Assembly (NCBI RefSeq): GCF_000756665.1
Contig: NZ_ARXV01000003.1
Coordinates: forward strand, 310,001 to 374,000
Source of the DNA: Alcanivorax nanhaiticus
GTDB taxonomy: Bacteria > Pseudomonadota > Gammaproteobacteria > Pseudomonadales > Alcanivoracaceae
Length of the DNA stretch: 64,000 nucleotides
Direction: 5' to 3'
Shown here: in pieces, positions 1-9,900 of the stretch
Layout of the letters: every line of letters starts with the position of its first letter
Position numbering within the stretch: position 1 is the stretch's first letter
Program-made: the position numbers and the translations under genes
The notes under the pieces: generated by a model
Told to the model about the DNA's origin: nothing
Databases searched by the model: none
What the model saw: only the letters and a program-made list of their open reading frames with translations

Positions 1-640
1 CAGCGTCTGGATCAGTGACTTGGCCCAACGCACTGATCTGCCAGCGCTGGTATCCCTCGAGCTCGCTATTGGCCCGCTCGTCATTGGAGAGTAGCGTAAG
101 AGTGACTGGGGTCACCTCTCCACTGGGAAAGAAAAAGACCTGGGGAAGATCTTCGTCTTCTTTCTGCTTTTTCGTTTCGGTTGTGTCCCTTGAAGTCTCG
201 TCGCCCTCGTCATCCTGACTTAACCCCTCCGGGGTTGCCATGACGTCCTCTTTGACAAGATTTTCGGCTACGGCAGACAGGGCGATCTCATCATCCTCAA
301 GAACATCCACCTGCCATTCCAGTGTCAGTTCTGCACCCAGACTTCGCCCTTTGAGAGACGTATTATCGATAGCAATGAATGCCTTCTCATCACGGTCGTA
401 AACCAGAGGCGTCCAGCCATCGCTGCGCAGACGCAATGCCAGCAAGTGCCCGGAGAAAAGGCTTTCTTCGTTGAGCAATTCCAGAGTGTCGCGTAGTCGG
501 GAGGATTCTTCTTCCAACCCGTCTTCACTTAACGTCCAGTTTCCCTGTGTCGCGATCACGGCCGTCAGCAGCCCGATCAGCATTACCACCACCATAATTT
601 CCAGCAGTGTAAAGCCTGACTGACGAGCCGTTGCAGACAT
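1..640 (-). CDS. gspH: Type II secretion minor pseudopilin GspH (3' end outside window)
   Basis: GspH is a minor pseudopilin at the tip of the type II secretion pseudopilus. The reading frame opens with ATG at 640 and stays open to position 1, giving at least 213 residues, so its C-terminus lies outside the window. Residues 1-30 carry the prepilin signal: cleavage after the Gly of QSGFTLLE, Glu at +5 and a hydrophobic helix. The body is otherwise soluble and typical, except for a strongly charged stretch (about residues 138-163, bases 150-230) rich in Asp, Glu, Lys and Thr, which is unusual for GspH. It starts 2 bp after gspG and is the last visible gene of the gsp operon. Identity rests on the prepilin motif and gene order. 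Confidence 0.85.
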   Translation of the reverse strand, partial: MSATARQSGFTLLEIMVVVMLIGLLTAVIATQGNWTLSEDGLEEESSRLRDTLELLNEESLFSGHLLALRLRSDGWTPLVYDRDEKAFIAIDNTSLKGRSLGAELTLEWQVDVLEDDEIALSAVAENLVKEDVMATPEGLSQDDEGDETSRDTTETKKQKEDEDLPQVFFFPSGEVTPVTLTLLSNDERANSELEGYQRWQISALGQVTDPDA

Positions 641-642
641 GA

Positions 643-1077
643 TTACTGCACGTCACGCCAGTTGATGTCAGCGTCGTTGCCCTCACCACCTTCGGCACCA
701 TCTGCGCCCAGAGAGAGCAGATCAAACGGGCCATCCACGCCAGGGCTCAGATATATGTAATCATTGTTCCAGGGATCTTGCGGCACCTTGGGCAGATAGC
801 CGCCGTCAGGCCACTTGCGAGCAGACGCCGGACGCTCAACCAGGCCATTCAAACCTTCCTCGGTGGTCGGGTAACTGCCGTTATTGAACTTGTAGAGATC
901 GAGCTGCTGCACGATCTTGCCCATATTGGCCTTGGTCAGATCCACTTTCGCTGCCTCACCCTGACCAATCACGTTCGGCACGATCACCGCAGCAAGCAAT
1001 CCAATGATGGCAACCACCACCATGATTTCGAGGAGGGTAAAGCCGGACACGGCCTTTTGTCGTTTTAGGGTTTTCAT
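643..1077 (-). CDS. gspG: Type II secretion major pseudopilin GspG
   Basis: GspG is the major subunit of the periplasmic pseudopilus that pushes folded exoproteins through the outer-membrane secretin. The 144-residue product has the class III leader cleaved at G|FTLLEIMVVV, a long N-terminal helix, and the globular GspG domain with the typical PTTEEGLNGLV and WNNDYIYLSPG segments. The C-terminal GADGAEGGEGNDADI stretch matches the acidic Ca2+-binding loop of the family. I chose ATG at 1077 because AGGTGG lies just upstream; a GTG at 1086 would make it 3 residues longer and overlap gspF. It starts 1 bp past the gspF stop and is followed after 2 bp by gspH. Confidence 0.95.
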   Translation of the reverse strand: MKTLKRQKAVSGFTLLEIMVVVAIIGLLAAVIVPNVIGQGEAAKVDLTKANMGKIVQQLDLYKFNNGSYPTTEEGLNGLVERPASARKWPDGGYLPKVPQDPWNNDYIYLSPGVDGPFDLLSLGADGAEGGEGNDADINWRDVQ

Positions 1078-1078
1078 G

Positions 1079-2299
1079 TTATCCACCTAGCAGGTTATTC
1101 ATTTGCATGATCGGCATCATCACCGAGAGTACGATCATGACCACCATCCCGGCCATCACCAGCAGCATGATCGGCCCCAGCAGGCCCACCATTGTATTGA
1201 CCGTGCTGGTAAGCTCACGTTCCTGGTAATCGGCAGCCCGAGTCAGCATGTGATCCAGCTCGCCACTGGCCTCACCACTGGCGATCATTTGCACCAACAT
1301 GGGGGGGAAATAGCCACTCGCATCCAACGCCCGACTAAGCCCGCCCCCTTCTCTTACCTTTACCGCGGCCTGTTTCACTGCCTCGCGAATCGCCAGATTG
1401 CCCACCACTTGAGCGGCGATGAACAGGGCATCCACCAAGGGCACGCCGGAGCGCCCAAGAATACCCAGCGTACTGGCCAGCCGGGCACTATCAGACGCCC
1501 GAAGCATGGTGCCCACCAGCGGCATGCTGGCGAGACGGCGATGCACGCGCATACGGAATCCCGGGTTCTGCATTGCCCTGGAGAAGCCCACCCCTCCAGC
1601 CACCACCAGCAGAACCAACAACCAACCCCAGTCACGAGTAAAGTCACTCAAGGTCATGACAATTCGGGTGAGCAGCGGCAAAACCTGATTCCGGCCCTCA
1701 AAAACCGCCACCAGTTTGGGCACAACGAAAGTCATCATCAACATGATAACCACGGAGGCGAAGACCATGATAAAGGCGGGATAGATCATCGCCTGTGCGA
1801 CGGAACGCCCGGTATCGTGGCGGGTTTCAAGATAGTCCGCCAACTGCTCCAATACCTGCTCAAGGTGGCCGCTCTGCTCACCCGCTGACACAGTGGCCCG
1901 GTACATTTCAGGGAAGGCGCGCGGGAAGGATTCAAAGCTCTTGGCGAGACTGTAGCCCTCACGGACCCTAGCCCTCACGGCAAGCATAATACGCTCTATA
2001 CGGTCATTTGCAGCCTGCTTGGACACCGCCGACAACGCCTGCTCGACCGGCAAACCAGACTTGAGCAAGGTGGCAAGCTGACGGGTGACCAGCGCCTGCT
2101 CTGCCCCCTTGAGCTTCCCCGATGAGGAAAACAGGTTCATCCCGGACGCTGAATCGGTGTCCCGGGTTTCGTTGACCTCGATCGGGACCCAACCCTTTTC
2201 GCGCAGTTGCTGGCGAACCTGGCGAGCGCTGTCTGCCTCAAGCGTCCCTTTACGAATTTTTCCCTTATGGTCGAGGGAGCGGTACTCAAATGCGGGCAT
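1079..2299 (-). CDS. gspF: Type II secretion inner-membrane platform protein GspF
   Basis: GspF is the polytopic platform protein that couples the GspE ATPase to pseudopilus assembly. The 406-residue protein has two repeated T2SF domains (about residues 70-195 and 270-395). Hydrophobic segments lie near residues 170-195, 220-240 and 375-400. It starts MPAFEYRSLDHKGKIRKG, the standard N-terminus of the family, and ends in MPIMQMNNLLGG. Its start follows gspE by 14 bp and its stop touches gspG, so translation is probably coupled. Length and motif content are normal. Confidence 0.96.
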   Translation of the reverse strand: MPAFEYRSLDHKGKIRKGTLEADSARQVRQQLREKGWVPIEVNETRDTDSASGMNLFSSSGKLKGAEQALVTRQLATLLKSGLPVEQALSAVSKQAANDRIERIMLAVRARVREGYSLAKSFESFPRAFPEMYRATVSAGEQSGHLEQVLEQLADYLETRHDTGRSVAQAMIYPAFIMVFASVVIMLMMTFVVPKLVAVFEGRNQVLPLLTRIVMTLSDFTRDWGWLLVLLVVAGGVGFSRAMQNPGFRMRVHRRLASMPLVGTMLRASDSARLASTLGILGRSGVPLVDALFIAAQVVGNLAIREAVKQAAVKVREGGGLSRALDASGYFPPMLVQMIASGEASGELDHMLTRAADYQERELTSTVNTMVGLLGPIMLLVMAGMVVMIVLSVMMPIMQMNNLLGG

Positions 2300-2313
2300 G
2301 CGCGCTAATCCTG

Positions 2314-3816
2314 TCAGTCTTCGCGGGTCACGCGCAGCACTTCTTCAACGCTGGTCTGGCCGGCCAATACCTTGCGCCAACCATCCTCCCGGATGCTGCC
2401 AGTCATGGTGCGCGCATGGCGAGTCAATGCCAATTCGCCAGCCTGATCGTGGATCAACTGACGCATGGCTTCATCAATCAGCACCAGTTCATAGATGCCC
2501 GTTCGGCCACGATAACCCTGATTGTTACAGTGTTCGCAGCCATTGGGATGATACAGGGTATGTGGTTGGTCTTCCGGTAGCCCCATCATGCGAAGCTCCC
2601 CTGGAGTCGCTTCATAGGGCGTCTTGCAGTCATCGCAAAGTACCCGCACAAGGCGCTGCGCCAGCGCTCCCAGCAGAGAACTGGAAAGCAGGAACGGTTC
2701 GATGCCCATATCCTGAAGACGCGTCACCGCACCAACGGCGGTATTGGTATGCAAGGTCGAGAGCACCAAGTGACCGGTCAGGGAAGCCTGCACTGCAATT
2801 TCTGCGGTTTCCAGATCCCGGATCTCCCCCACCATGACCACATCAGGATCCTGCCGGAGGATGGCCCTGAGCCCACGGGCAAACGTCATGTCCACCTTGC
2901 TGTTCACCTGGGTCTGGCCAATCCCCTCCAACTGGTATTCGATGGGATCTTCCACTGTGAGGATGTTGCGGGAACTGTCGTTCAGCTCAGTCAGTGACGC
3001 ATACAGCGTGGTCGTTTTACCCGAGCCAGTGGGACCAGTCACAAGAATAATGCCGTGGGGCTTGCTGATCAGCTCACGCATGATCTTGTCGTTCTGTTCT
3101 TCCATGCCCAGGTGTGCCAGATCAAGGCGCCCTGCCTGCTTGTCCAGCAAACGCAGCACCACACGCTCACCATTGCTGGAAGGCATCGTAGAGACACGCA
3201 CATCCACGTCACGCCCGCCAATCCGCAGTGAGATTCGGCCATCCTGAGGGATCCGCTTCTCAGCGATATCCAGCCTCGCCATTACCTTGATACGGGAAAC
3301 CAGCAACGGTGCCAATTCCCTTTTGGGGGCCAGGATTTCACGCAACACGCCGTCCACCCGCAGGCGAACAACCAGTTTGCGCTCAAAGGTTTCAATATGG
3401 ATGTCAGAGGCATCTTCACGAATCGCCTCCTGCAGCAGGGCATTGATCAATCGGATGATGGGCGCATCATCTTCCTGCTCCAACAGATCCGAGGTTTCCG
3501 GCAGCGAATCAGCAAGGCTGGCCAGATCCAGCCCTTCCAGGTCATCTGCAGCTTCCGCAGCCGCTCCTCGCTGCTGTTCGTAGGCCAGGGCCATGGCAGC
3601 GGTAAAGCTGGCCTCATCCAGGGCCACCAACTTGGGCAAGGCACCGATTTTGCGTTGCACTTCACCCAGCGCGGAGACAGGAACGTCATCCCGGTAGCAC
3701 AGCTCGCGGTTGCCATCCCGCTCACGCAGAAGCACACCAAAGCGACGGGCAAAGCCGTAAGGCAATAAATACGGGGCTAATGCCTGAATGTCGCTGTGTT
3801 CCGCATGATCCGTCAT
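2314..3816 (-). CDS. gspE: Type II secretion ATPase GspE
   Basis: GspE is the cytoplasmic hexameric ATPase that powers type II secretion. The 500-residue protein has an N-terminal N1E/N2E region, Walker [11 protein letters not shown] (about residue 260), the Asp box, Walker [13 protein letters not shown] and the His box. The zinc-binding insertion with two CxxC pairs (CDDC and CEHC) is present, as in classical GspE. The ATG at 3816 lies only 2 bp after the stop of the upstream receiver-PAS-PilZ gene, an unusual junction that ties the secretion genes to a signalling operon. The gspC and gspD genes are not upstream here as in many gsp clusters, so they must be elsewhere or outside the window. 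Confidence 0.96.
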   Translation of the reverse strand: MTDHAEHSDIQALAPYLLPYGFARRFGVLLRERDGNRELCYRDDVPVSALGEVQRKIGALPKLVALDEASFTAAMALAYEQQRGAAAEAADDLEGLDLASLADSLPETSDLLEQEDDAPIIRLINALLQEAIREDASDIHIETFERKLVVRLRVDGVLREILAPKRELAPLLVSRIKVMARLDIAEKRIPQDGRISLRIGGRDVDVRVSTMPSSNGERVVLRLLDKQAGRLDLAHLGMEEQNDKIMRELISKPHGIILVTGPTGSGKTTTLYASLTELNDSSRNILTVEDPIEYQLEGIGQTQVNSKVDMTFARGLRAILRQDPDVVMVGEIRDLETAEIAVQASLTGHLVLSTLHTNTAVGAVTRLQDMGIEPFLLSSSLLGALAQRLVRVLCDDCKTPYEATPGELRMMGLPEDQPHTLYHPNGCEHCNNQGYRGRTGIYELVLIDEAMRQLIHDQAGELALTRHARTMTGSIREDGWRKVLAGQTSVEEVLRVTRED

Positions 3817-3818
3817 GT

Positions 3819-4955
3819 TCAGTACTTATCCATCAGATTTTCAATCACTTGCTTGGTCACACCGCTCAGGTTCACAAACTGGAATCCAACTTGAAACTCG
3901 CCGGGTGCATCCAGATTCTCACACCAGATGGACTTGGCATCAAAGCTGATTGTGTTAACGCCAGCAATCTGGTCCGGCAGCACCATCCCAAGGTGCAAGC
4001 GCTGCCCGGGCTCAATATCACGGCGGGAAAACAGCTTGAAGCCATCCGGGCTCAGATTCATCAGGCGGCCCACATTACCACCGGTACTGCGGTCAAACAC
4101 CACCATTTCCCGAAATAGTTTCTTGCGAGGGTGTCTACGGTGATCCTTGCGGCTATCACGCACATCGTTTTCATCTTCCGCCTGGCGCACCACCACCACA
4201 ACGCCGTTAAAGTTGCCATCATCATCGGTAATGGCATTGGCGCGCAGGGCCAGGGAGACCAGCCCGTTACCATCCTCGGCATAGAGGGGGTGCTCATTCT
4301 TCCAGCTCTCCCCTTTCTCGCAGGCCAGTCGCAACGGATTGTCTTTCCACTCCCAGCGCTTCTTGCCCGCATCATCGTTAAACAGCAGGCTGGATAAATC
4401 TTGACCAACCAGATTGTCACGATCCCGATTAATCAAGGCACACGCCGCTTCATTACAAAAAGTGATTTGCCCCCTGGCATCCGCACCCACCAGCGCCTCA
4501 CCAAGGGCATGTAGCAAACGTTCGTTTTCGTCCTTGAGGCGCTTCATCTGGATAACGGCCTGCTGCAGCTTCCGCCGTTGCAGATCCAGTTCAAGGAACA
4601 CGCTTACCTTTGCCTCAAGAATTTTTTGATCGATCGGTTTGAACAGATAGTCAACCGCACCGCATTCATAGCCACGGAATACGTACTTCTGTTCTTTGGA
4701 AATTGCAGTTACGAAAATGATAGGAATACTGCGCGTCTTTTTATTCTTGCGCATCAACTCGGCCACTTCGAACCCATCCATCTCGGGCATCTGGACATCC
4801 AGCAGCACCAGCGCGAAATCGTGCTTGAGGGCTAGATTCAACGCTTCATTGCCAGATTGGGCCATGACGAGGTTGCGGCCATCCCCTTCCAGAATTGCCT
4901 CAAGAGCAATCAGGTTTTCCTTGTGGTCATCCACAACCAAAATATTTTGCTTCAT
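3819..4955 (-). CDS. Response regulator with receiver, PAS-like and PilZ domains
   Basis: This 378-residue cytoplasmic protein has three parts. Residues 1-120 form a CheY-like receiver with acidic pair D9/D10, phospho-acceptor D53 (VLLDVQMP) and Lys in FKPID. After a short coiled coil (125-150), residues about 150-260 resemble a PAS domain ([15 protein letters not shown]). Residues about 270-378 form a PilZ domain with the c-di-GMP motifs RxxxR (RRHPR) and NxSxxG (NLSPDG), so c-di-GMP binding is likely. It lies 4 bp after cheB and 2 bp before gspE, so it is probably co-translated with both. Its receiver is very similar to the lone receiver two genes upstream. The link to secretion is inferred from position only. 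Confidence 0.9.
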   Translation of the reverse strand: MKQNILVVDDHKENLIALEAILEGDGRNLVMAQSGNEALNLALKHDFALVLLDVQMPEMDGFEVAELMRKNKKTRSIPIIFVTAISKEQKYVFRGYECGAVDYLFKPIDQKILEAKVSVFLELDLQRRKLQQAVIQMKRLKDENERLLHALGEALVGADARGQITFCNEAACALINRDRDNLVGQDLSSLLFNDDAGKKRWEWKDNPLRLACEKGESWKNEHPLYAEDGNGLVSLALRANAITDDDGNFNGVVVVVRQAEDENDVRDSRKDHRRHPRKKLFREMVVFDRSTGGNVGRLMNLSPDGFKLFSRRDIEPGQRLHLGMVLPDQIAGVNTISFDAKSIWCENLDAPGEFQVGFQFVNLSGVTKQVIENLMDKY

Positions 4956-4959
4956 TGCA

Positions 4960-5544
4960 TTAACTACCCTGCAACCTTTCCGCCAAATAAGGGCCTATCT
5001 TTTCAAGATCAAGCACCCTGGAAACCGCACCTGTTTTTATTGCCGCTTCGGGCATTGTTGGTGCTTCCGAACTGACTGGAGACTGCGCAATCGTAAAGCC
5101 TCCCCGCCGGTGTATATACTCTATTCCTGCCGCACCATCGTCATTGGCTCCGGTGAGGATCACTGCGGCCAAACGGTCGCCATAAACCACCCCGGCAGAG
5201 AAAAACAACTCATCTACTGATGGCCGCGAAAAGTGCACTTGCTTGCCAACTGAAAAAGCAATGGTCTCATCCTGATCAACCAGCATGTGGTAACCCGGTG
5301 GAGCTACGTAAACATGCCCCGGCAGAATGGGCTCCTTGTCTTCCGGTGCAATCACCGGCAAATCACAATAGCGCCCCAACAGCCAGGGTAGCCGATTCTC
5401 GGAACTGGCATGTTGATGCTGAACCAGCAGGATTGCCGCAGGAAAACTGGCGGGCAACGCCGCCAGAACCTGAGTGTAGGCATTCAACCCACCCCAGGAT
5501 GCACCCATGACAACAGCCTTCACTGGCCCCATGTTTTCCCTCAC
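4960..5544 (-). CDS. cheB: CheB-type protein-glutamate methylesterase without a receiver domain
   Basis: The 194-residue product is a stand-alone CheB C-terminal catalytic domain, which removes methyl groups from glutamates of signalling proteins. The GAS nucleophile motif lies near residue 16, the histidine in LLVQHQHAS, and the aspartate in LTGANDDGAAGIEYI. Canonical chemotaxis CheB has an N-terminal receiver; here the receiver is a separate gene just upstream, overlapping by 4 bp. No methyl-accepting receptor, CheA or CheW gene is in the window, so the target is not an ordinary chemotaxis array in this locus. The adjacent CheR and hybrid kinase are the natural partners. Confidence 0.9.
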   Translation of the reverse strand: MRENMGPVKAVVMGASWGGLNAYTQVLAALPASFPAAILLVQHQHASSENRLPWLLGRYCDLPVIAPEDKEPILPGHVYVAPPGYHMLVDQDETIAFSVGKQVHFSRPSVDELFFSAGVVYGDRLAAVILTGANDDGAAGIEYIHRRGGFTIAQSPVSSEAPTMPEAAIKTGAVSRVLDLEKIGPYLAERLQGS

Positions 5545-6026
5545 GAATTGCTGCCTTCACCTCCATCGCGGCTTGCCTTGCCAGCTTCATAAGCCGCGCG
5601 ATGAGCCTGCGCCTGCTTGAGCTTTTCCTGCAATTCGCGGCGCTGACGGTCCAGGCCGAGGAAGAAGTCCACTTTACTTTTAAGGATGAGCGGATCAAGC
5701 GGTTTGAACAGATAATCTACTGCACCTGCCTGATAGCCCTTGAATACGTATTTCTTTTCCTTGCTGATCGCTGTTACGAAAATAATCGGGATTGTCTGTG
5801 TGTCCTTGCGCTGTCGCATCAGTTCTGCGACCTCGAAGCCATCCATACCCGGCATCTGCACATCCAGCAATACCAGGGCGATGTCTTCCTTGAGCAACAC
5901 CTTCAGCGCCTCCTGCCCGGAGTGAGCCTTGATCAGTGTACGCCCCTCCCCCTCCAGCACCGCCTCCAGCGATACCAGATTTGCAGGTTGATCGTCGACT
6001 AACAGCAGCTTCTGCTCAATCATCAA
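5541..6026 (-). CDS. Single-domain response regulator (CheY-like) with C-terminal helix
   Basis: This 161-residue protein is a receiver with acidic pair D11/D12, phospho-acceptor D55 in [14 protein letters not shown], Thr in FVTAIS and Lys in LFKPLD. The last 40 residues are a charged helix (ELQEKLKQAQAHRAA) without an output domain, so it probably acts by protein contact. It overlaps the following cheB by 4 bp (ATGA) and could replace the receiver that CheB lacks. It is clearly paralogous to the receiver of the PAS-PilZ protein two genes on, sharing [12 protein letters not shown] and GAVDYLFKP, which suggests tandem duplication within the operon. Confidence 0.92.
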   Translation of the reverse strand: MMIEQKLLLVDDQPANLVSLEAVLEGEGRTLIKAHSGQEALKVLLKEDIALVLLDVQMPGMDGFEVAELMRQRKDTQTIPIIFVTAISKEKKYVFKGYQAGAVDYLFKPLDPLILKSKVDFFLGLDRQRRELQEKLKQAQAHRAAYEAGKASRDGGEGSNS

Positions 6027-6043
6027 ATTTCTCTAATCAAACG

Positions 6044-6904
6044 TCAGGAATGACGAATCTGTCGCTTACGGAAGATTCTCAGCGACGGGTTAATCATTTC
6101 AAAGGCCTCTTCCTGACCCGTGAATTTCAGACTTTCCTTGGTGCCAAGACACAGGTAACCACCCATATCCAGGCTGTCCACAAACAGACGGATGACGCGC
6201 TCCTGCAGGGCCCGGTCGAAATAAATAAGCACATTCCTGCACAGGATAACGTGCATTTCACCAAATACCTGATCGGTGGCCAGATCGTGGTCTGCAAACA
6301 CAATATTGCGTTTCAGCCGCTGATCCATAATCACACTGTCATAGCGCGCAGTGAAATAGTCAGACAGGGAGTGTCTGCCCCCCGCACGACGATAGTTATC
6401 GCCATACTGTTTGACCGCCTCGATGGAGTAAATTCCTTTCTTCGCTGCAGCAAGGACATTCTTGTCAATGTCTGTGGCATAGATCATGGCGCGGTCATAC
6501 AGACCCTCCTCCTCAAGAAGGATGGCCATGGAATAAATCTCTTCACCTGTAGAACAACCGGCGTGCCAGATCTTGATGAACGGGAAGGTCTTGAGAACAG
6601 GGATGACCTCTTCCCGAAACGCCCGGTAAAACTCCGGGTCCCGGTACATCTCAGTCACATTGACGGTGAGATCGTTAAGCAGGGTAACGAAGAACCTGCG
6701 ATCACGTAGCACCTTGTCGGTCATTTCCATAATGCTGGAAAAACCTGACATGCCGAGGCGATGCATGATCCTGCGGCGTATTGAAGCCTTGCTGTAGGAC
6801 CGGAAGTCATAGCCGTACATCTGGAAAATCGCCTCCAGCAACAAGCGGATCTCGATGTCTTCGACATCGATCTCATCATCATCAATCGGAAATGAGTCCG
6901 CCAT
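6044..6904 (-). CDS. cheR: CheR-type protein-glutamate methyltransferase
   Basis: This 286-residue enzyme transfers methyl from S-adenosylmethionine to glutamates of signalling proteins. It has the N-terminal CheR helical domain (about residues 20-80) and the SAM-binding domain with WHAGCSTGEEIYS and the FGEMHVILCRNVLIYFD segment. There is no TPR extension. A GGAGAAGG site precedes the ATG. It follows the hybrid kinase by 17 bp and precedes the receiver by 17 bp. With the separate CheB it forms a reversible methylation pair whose likely substrate is the glutamate-rich coiled coil of the kinase; that target is my inference. Confidence 0.92.
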   Translation of the reverse strand: MADSFPIDDDEIDVEDIEIRLLLEAIFQMYGYDFRSYSKASIRRRIMHRLGMSGFSSIMEMTDKVLRDRRFFVTLLNDLTVNVTEMYRDPEFYRAFREEVIPVLKTFPFIKIWHAGCSTGEEIYSMAILLEEEGLYDRAMIYATDIDKNVLAAAKKGIYSIEAVKQYGDNYRRAGGRHSLSDYFTARYDSVIMDQRLKRNIVFADHDLATDQVFGEMHVILCRNVLIYFDRALQERVIRLFVDSLDMGGYLCLGTKESLKFTGQEEAFEMINPSLRIFRKRQIRHS

Positions 6905-6921
6905 TACCTTCTCCAGGGCGC

Positions 6922-9900
6922 TTATTTATGCAGCCAGACACGCAACAGGGATGTCAGCTTGGCCATATCAATGGGCTTTGAACAGTAGTCGTTAGCCCCT
7001 GCGTCAATACATTTGGCCCGATCATCCTTCATGGCCTTGGCCGTCAACGCCAACATCGGCAGCTTCTTGAAGCGGCTCTGTTCACGAATCAGTCCCATCG
7101 CCTCGTAGCCATCCATTTCAGGCATCATGATATCCATCAGGACAATATCCATGGCCGGGTTCTCATCCAGCGCAACCAACGCCTCTTTGCCGTTGTTGGC
7201 AATGGTAATTTCAAACCCGAGCTCTTCAAGCTGGGCAGATAGCGCATAGATGTTGCGCATATCGTCATCGACCAGCAGCAACTGCTTTCCTTCAAAGATA
7301 TCGTCCCGGTGCTCAATGGAGGTTTCCTGGGGCGCGTTGCGATTGCTGGGCAATGTGGATTCCAGCCAATGCAGGAACAAGGAAGCCTCGTTCAACAGGC
7401 GCTCATGAGACCGCTCAGTCTTGAGGATAATGCGGTCAGCGTACTTGCGCAGCTTGGCCTCTTCTTCCCGGGTCAGGTCCTTGCCGGTATAGATAACCAC
7501 GGGAACACTATCGTAATCATCACCGTTATTGATGATTTCAAGCAGCTCAAAGCCACTCATGTCCGGCAGTGTCAGGTCCAGAATCATGCAATCGAAGACC
7601 GTGGTTCGCAGAGCCTCCAAGGCTTCTTCACCACTGGTAGCGGCAGTGATTTCCACCCCTTTCTGGTCAAACAACTCGCGAATACTTTCGTGCTGGATCT
7701 CGCTATCTTCCACAACCAGCAAGCGCCGTACATTGGTCTCGATGGCCCCCTCAATCTTCGCGAATGCCGACAGGATATCCTCCTGGTTGACCGGCTTGGT
7801 AAGCAAATCAAGCGCGCCAAGATCCAGCGCTTTCTTGCGCTCATCACGGCCGGAGAGGAAGTGCACCGGAATATCCTTGGTGCGCGGGTCCGCTTTCAGC
7901 TTTTCCATGACTTCCCAGCCATCAATGCCGGGCAAGCCAATATCCAGGATAATGGCACTGGGTCGATAATGGCTGGCGTATTCCAGGCCTGCCTCTCCAT
8001 CGTGGCAGATATGGCCTTCCAGCCCGTAATCCGCTGCAAGTTCCATGAGCACGCCCGCGAATTCTTCATCATCTTCGACGATCAGAACCGTTTTTTCGCG
8101 AACGACAAAATCATCGTCCCCAGCCTGTTCCGGCACCATGGCCGCAGTATGCGCTTCAGCATTGGAACCAATATCGGCTTCGTGGAGACCCGATTGCTCA
8201 ACCACATCCAGTGAATCCGCAGAACCTTCCGGCAGGTACAGCGTGAAAGTCGACCCCTGACCTTCCCCATCACTATGGAGACCGATTTCACCACCAAGAA
8301 GACGTGCCAGTTCCCGGGAAATGGTCAGGCCCAAGCCAGTACCACCATATTTACGGCTGGTGGTGCCATCTGCCTGTTGGAAGGCCTCAAAGATCAGCTT
8401 CTGTTTCTCGGCGGGAATGCCCGCGCCGGTATCGGTAACCGACAATTTGACCGCTTTCTCGGCCGTCAGGTGGCGCGGCAAGGGATCACTGGCCTCAGGA
8501 CGTTCGATAGCAAGGGTTACCGAGCCCTGTTCAGTAAACTTGAGCGCATTGGAAAGCAGGTTCTTGATGATCTGCTCAAGCCGCTGCCGGTCAGTATAAA
8601 AATGCTCTGGTACACCCTCGCCCACGTTAACGTGGAAATCGAGACCACGGTTCTCTGCCACATGAGCAAAGTGCCTGCGGAAATGATCGCCTAACTCCAC
8701 TGGGGAGAGATCATCGATGACCACATCCATTTTGCCTTCCTCGATCTTGGAAATATCGAGGATGTCGTTAATCAGACTGAGCAGATCAGAGCCCGCGGAA
8801 TGGATAACCTGCGCATGCTCGACCTGCTTGTCTTCCAGATTCCCGCGCTTGTTCTGACCTAGGGCATTAGAAAGAATCAGGATGGAATTGAGCGGCGTAC
8901 GCAGCTCATGACTCATGGTAGACAGAAACTCTGACTTGTATTTGGAAGACATCTCAAGCTCGCGAATCTTGTCTTCCAGCTCATGATGCAGAAGCTCAAG
9001 CTCATCATTCTTCTGCGCCATCTCGGTTTTTTGCTCTGTCAGCAGTCGCGCCTGGGCTTCCAGCTCTTCATTGGTCACCCGCAGTTCTTCCTGCTGCGCC
9101 TGCAGGCTTTCTTCAGAAGCTCGCAGAGCCTGGGTTTGAGACTCAAGCTCTTCGTTAATGGCCTTTAGCTCTTCCTGCTGTTGCTGCAGGCGAGATTCAG
9201 AGGCCGACAGTTCCATGGCCTGCTCTTCCAGGTCATTGTTGACCTGAGCCATTTCTTCTTTCTGCTTCTCAAGCTCAACCGCCTGTTCACGGGTCTGCTC
9301 CAGCATTTTCGCCAGGCGCATCCGACTCAGGGCGCTACTGACGGAAATAGCGATCACATCGGAACACTGCTCAAGGAAGGCCAGGTCATCATCACTGAAC
9401 TGGCGGAAAGCACCAATCTCAAGAACGCCTTTCAGCTCTTCCTCGTGAATGACCGGCATCACAATCACATTGCGAGCTTCACTGGCACCGGTGCCAGAGC
9501 TGATGCTGATATACCCCTCGGGTACTGTCTCCAGCAGGATGGTCTTGCGCTCCAGCGCACACTGCCCTACAAGCGATTCGCCCAATGCAAAATCATTACC
9601 CAGATGCTTGCGGCGCTGCATGGCATAAGAGCTACTCAGGCTCAGGCGCTGGCTCTCCGGGTTAAAGCTGTAAAAGGCTCCCACCTGTGCCTCAAGGACC
9701 GGCACCAGGAAGCTCAGCATGTTATTGCCAAGTTGCTCGTAGCTCAGTTCACCGCGCATGCGGTTGTTCAGCTCGGCCAGATGATTCTTGACCGTTTCCT
9801 GACGACGGTCTTCCTGATGCCGTCGCACCAGAGCGTCCCGCATTTTCCGGATCGCATGGAGCAACTGCCCGGTCTCATCACGGCCAGTGGAGACGATCTG

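Noticed and set aside
4960..6904. A classical chemotaxis gene cluster
   Set aside because: cheR, cheB and receivers are present, but there is no receptor, CheA, CheW or CheZ, so it is better read as an atypical signalling module.
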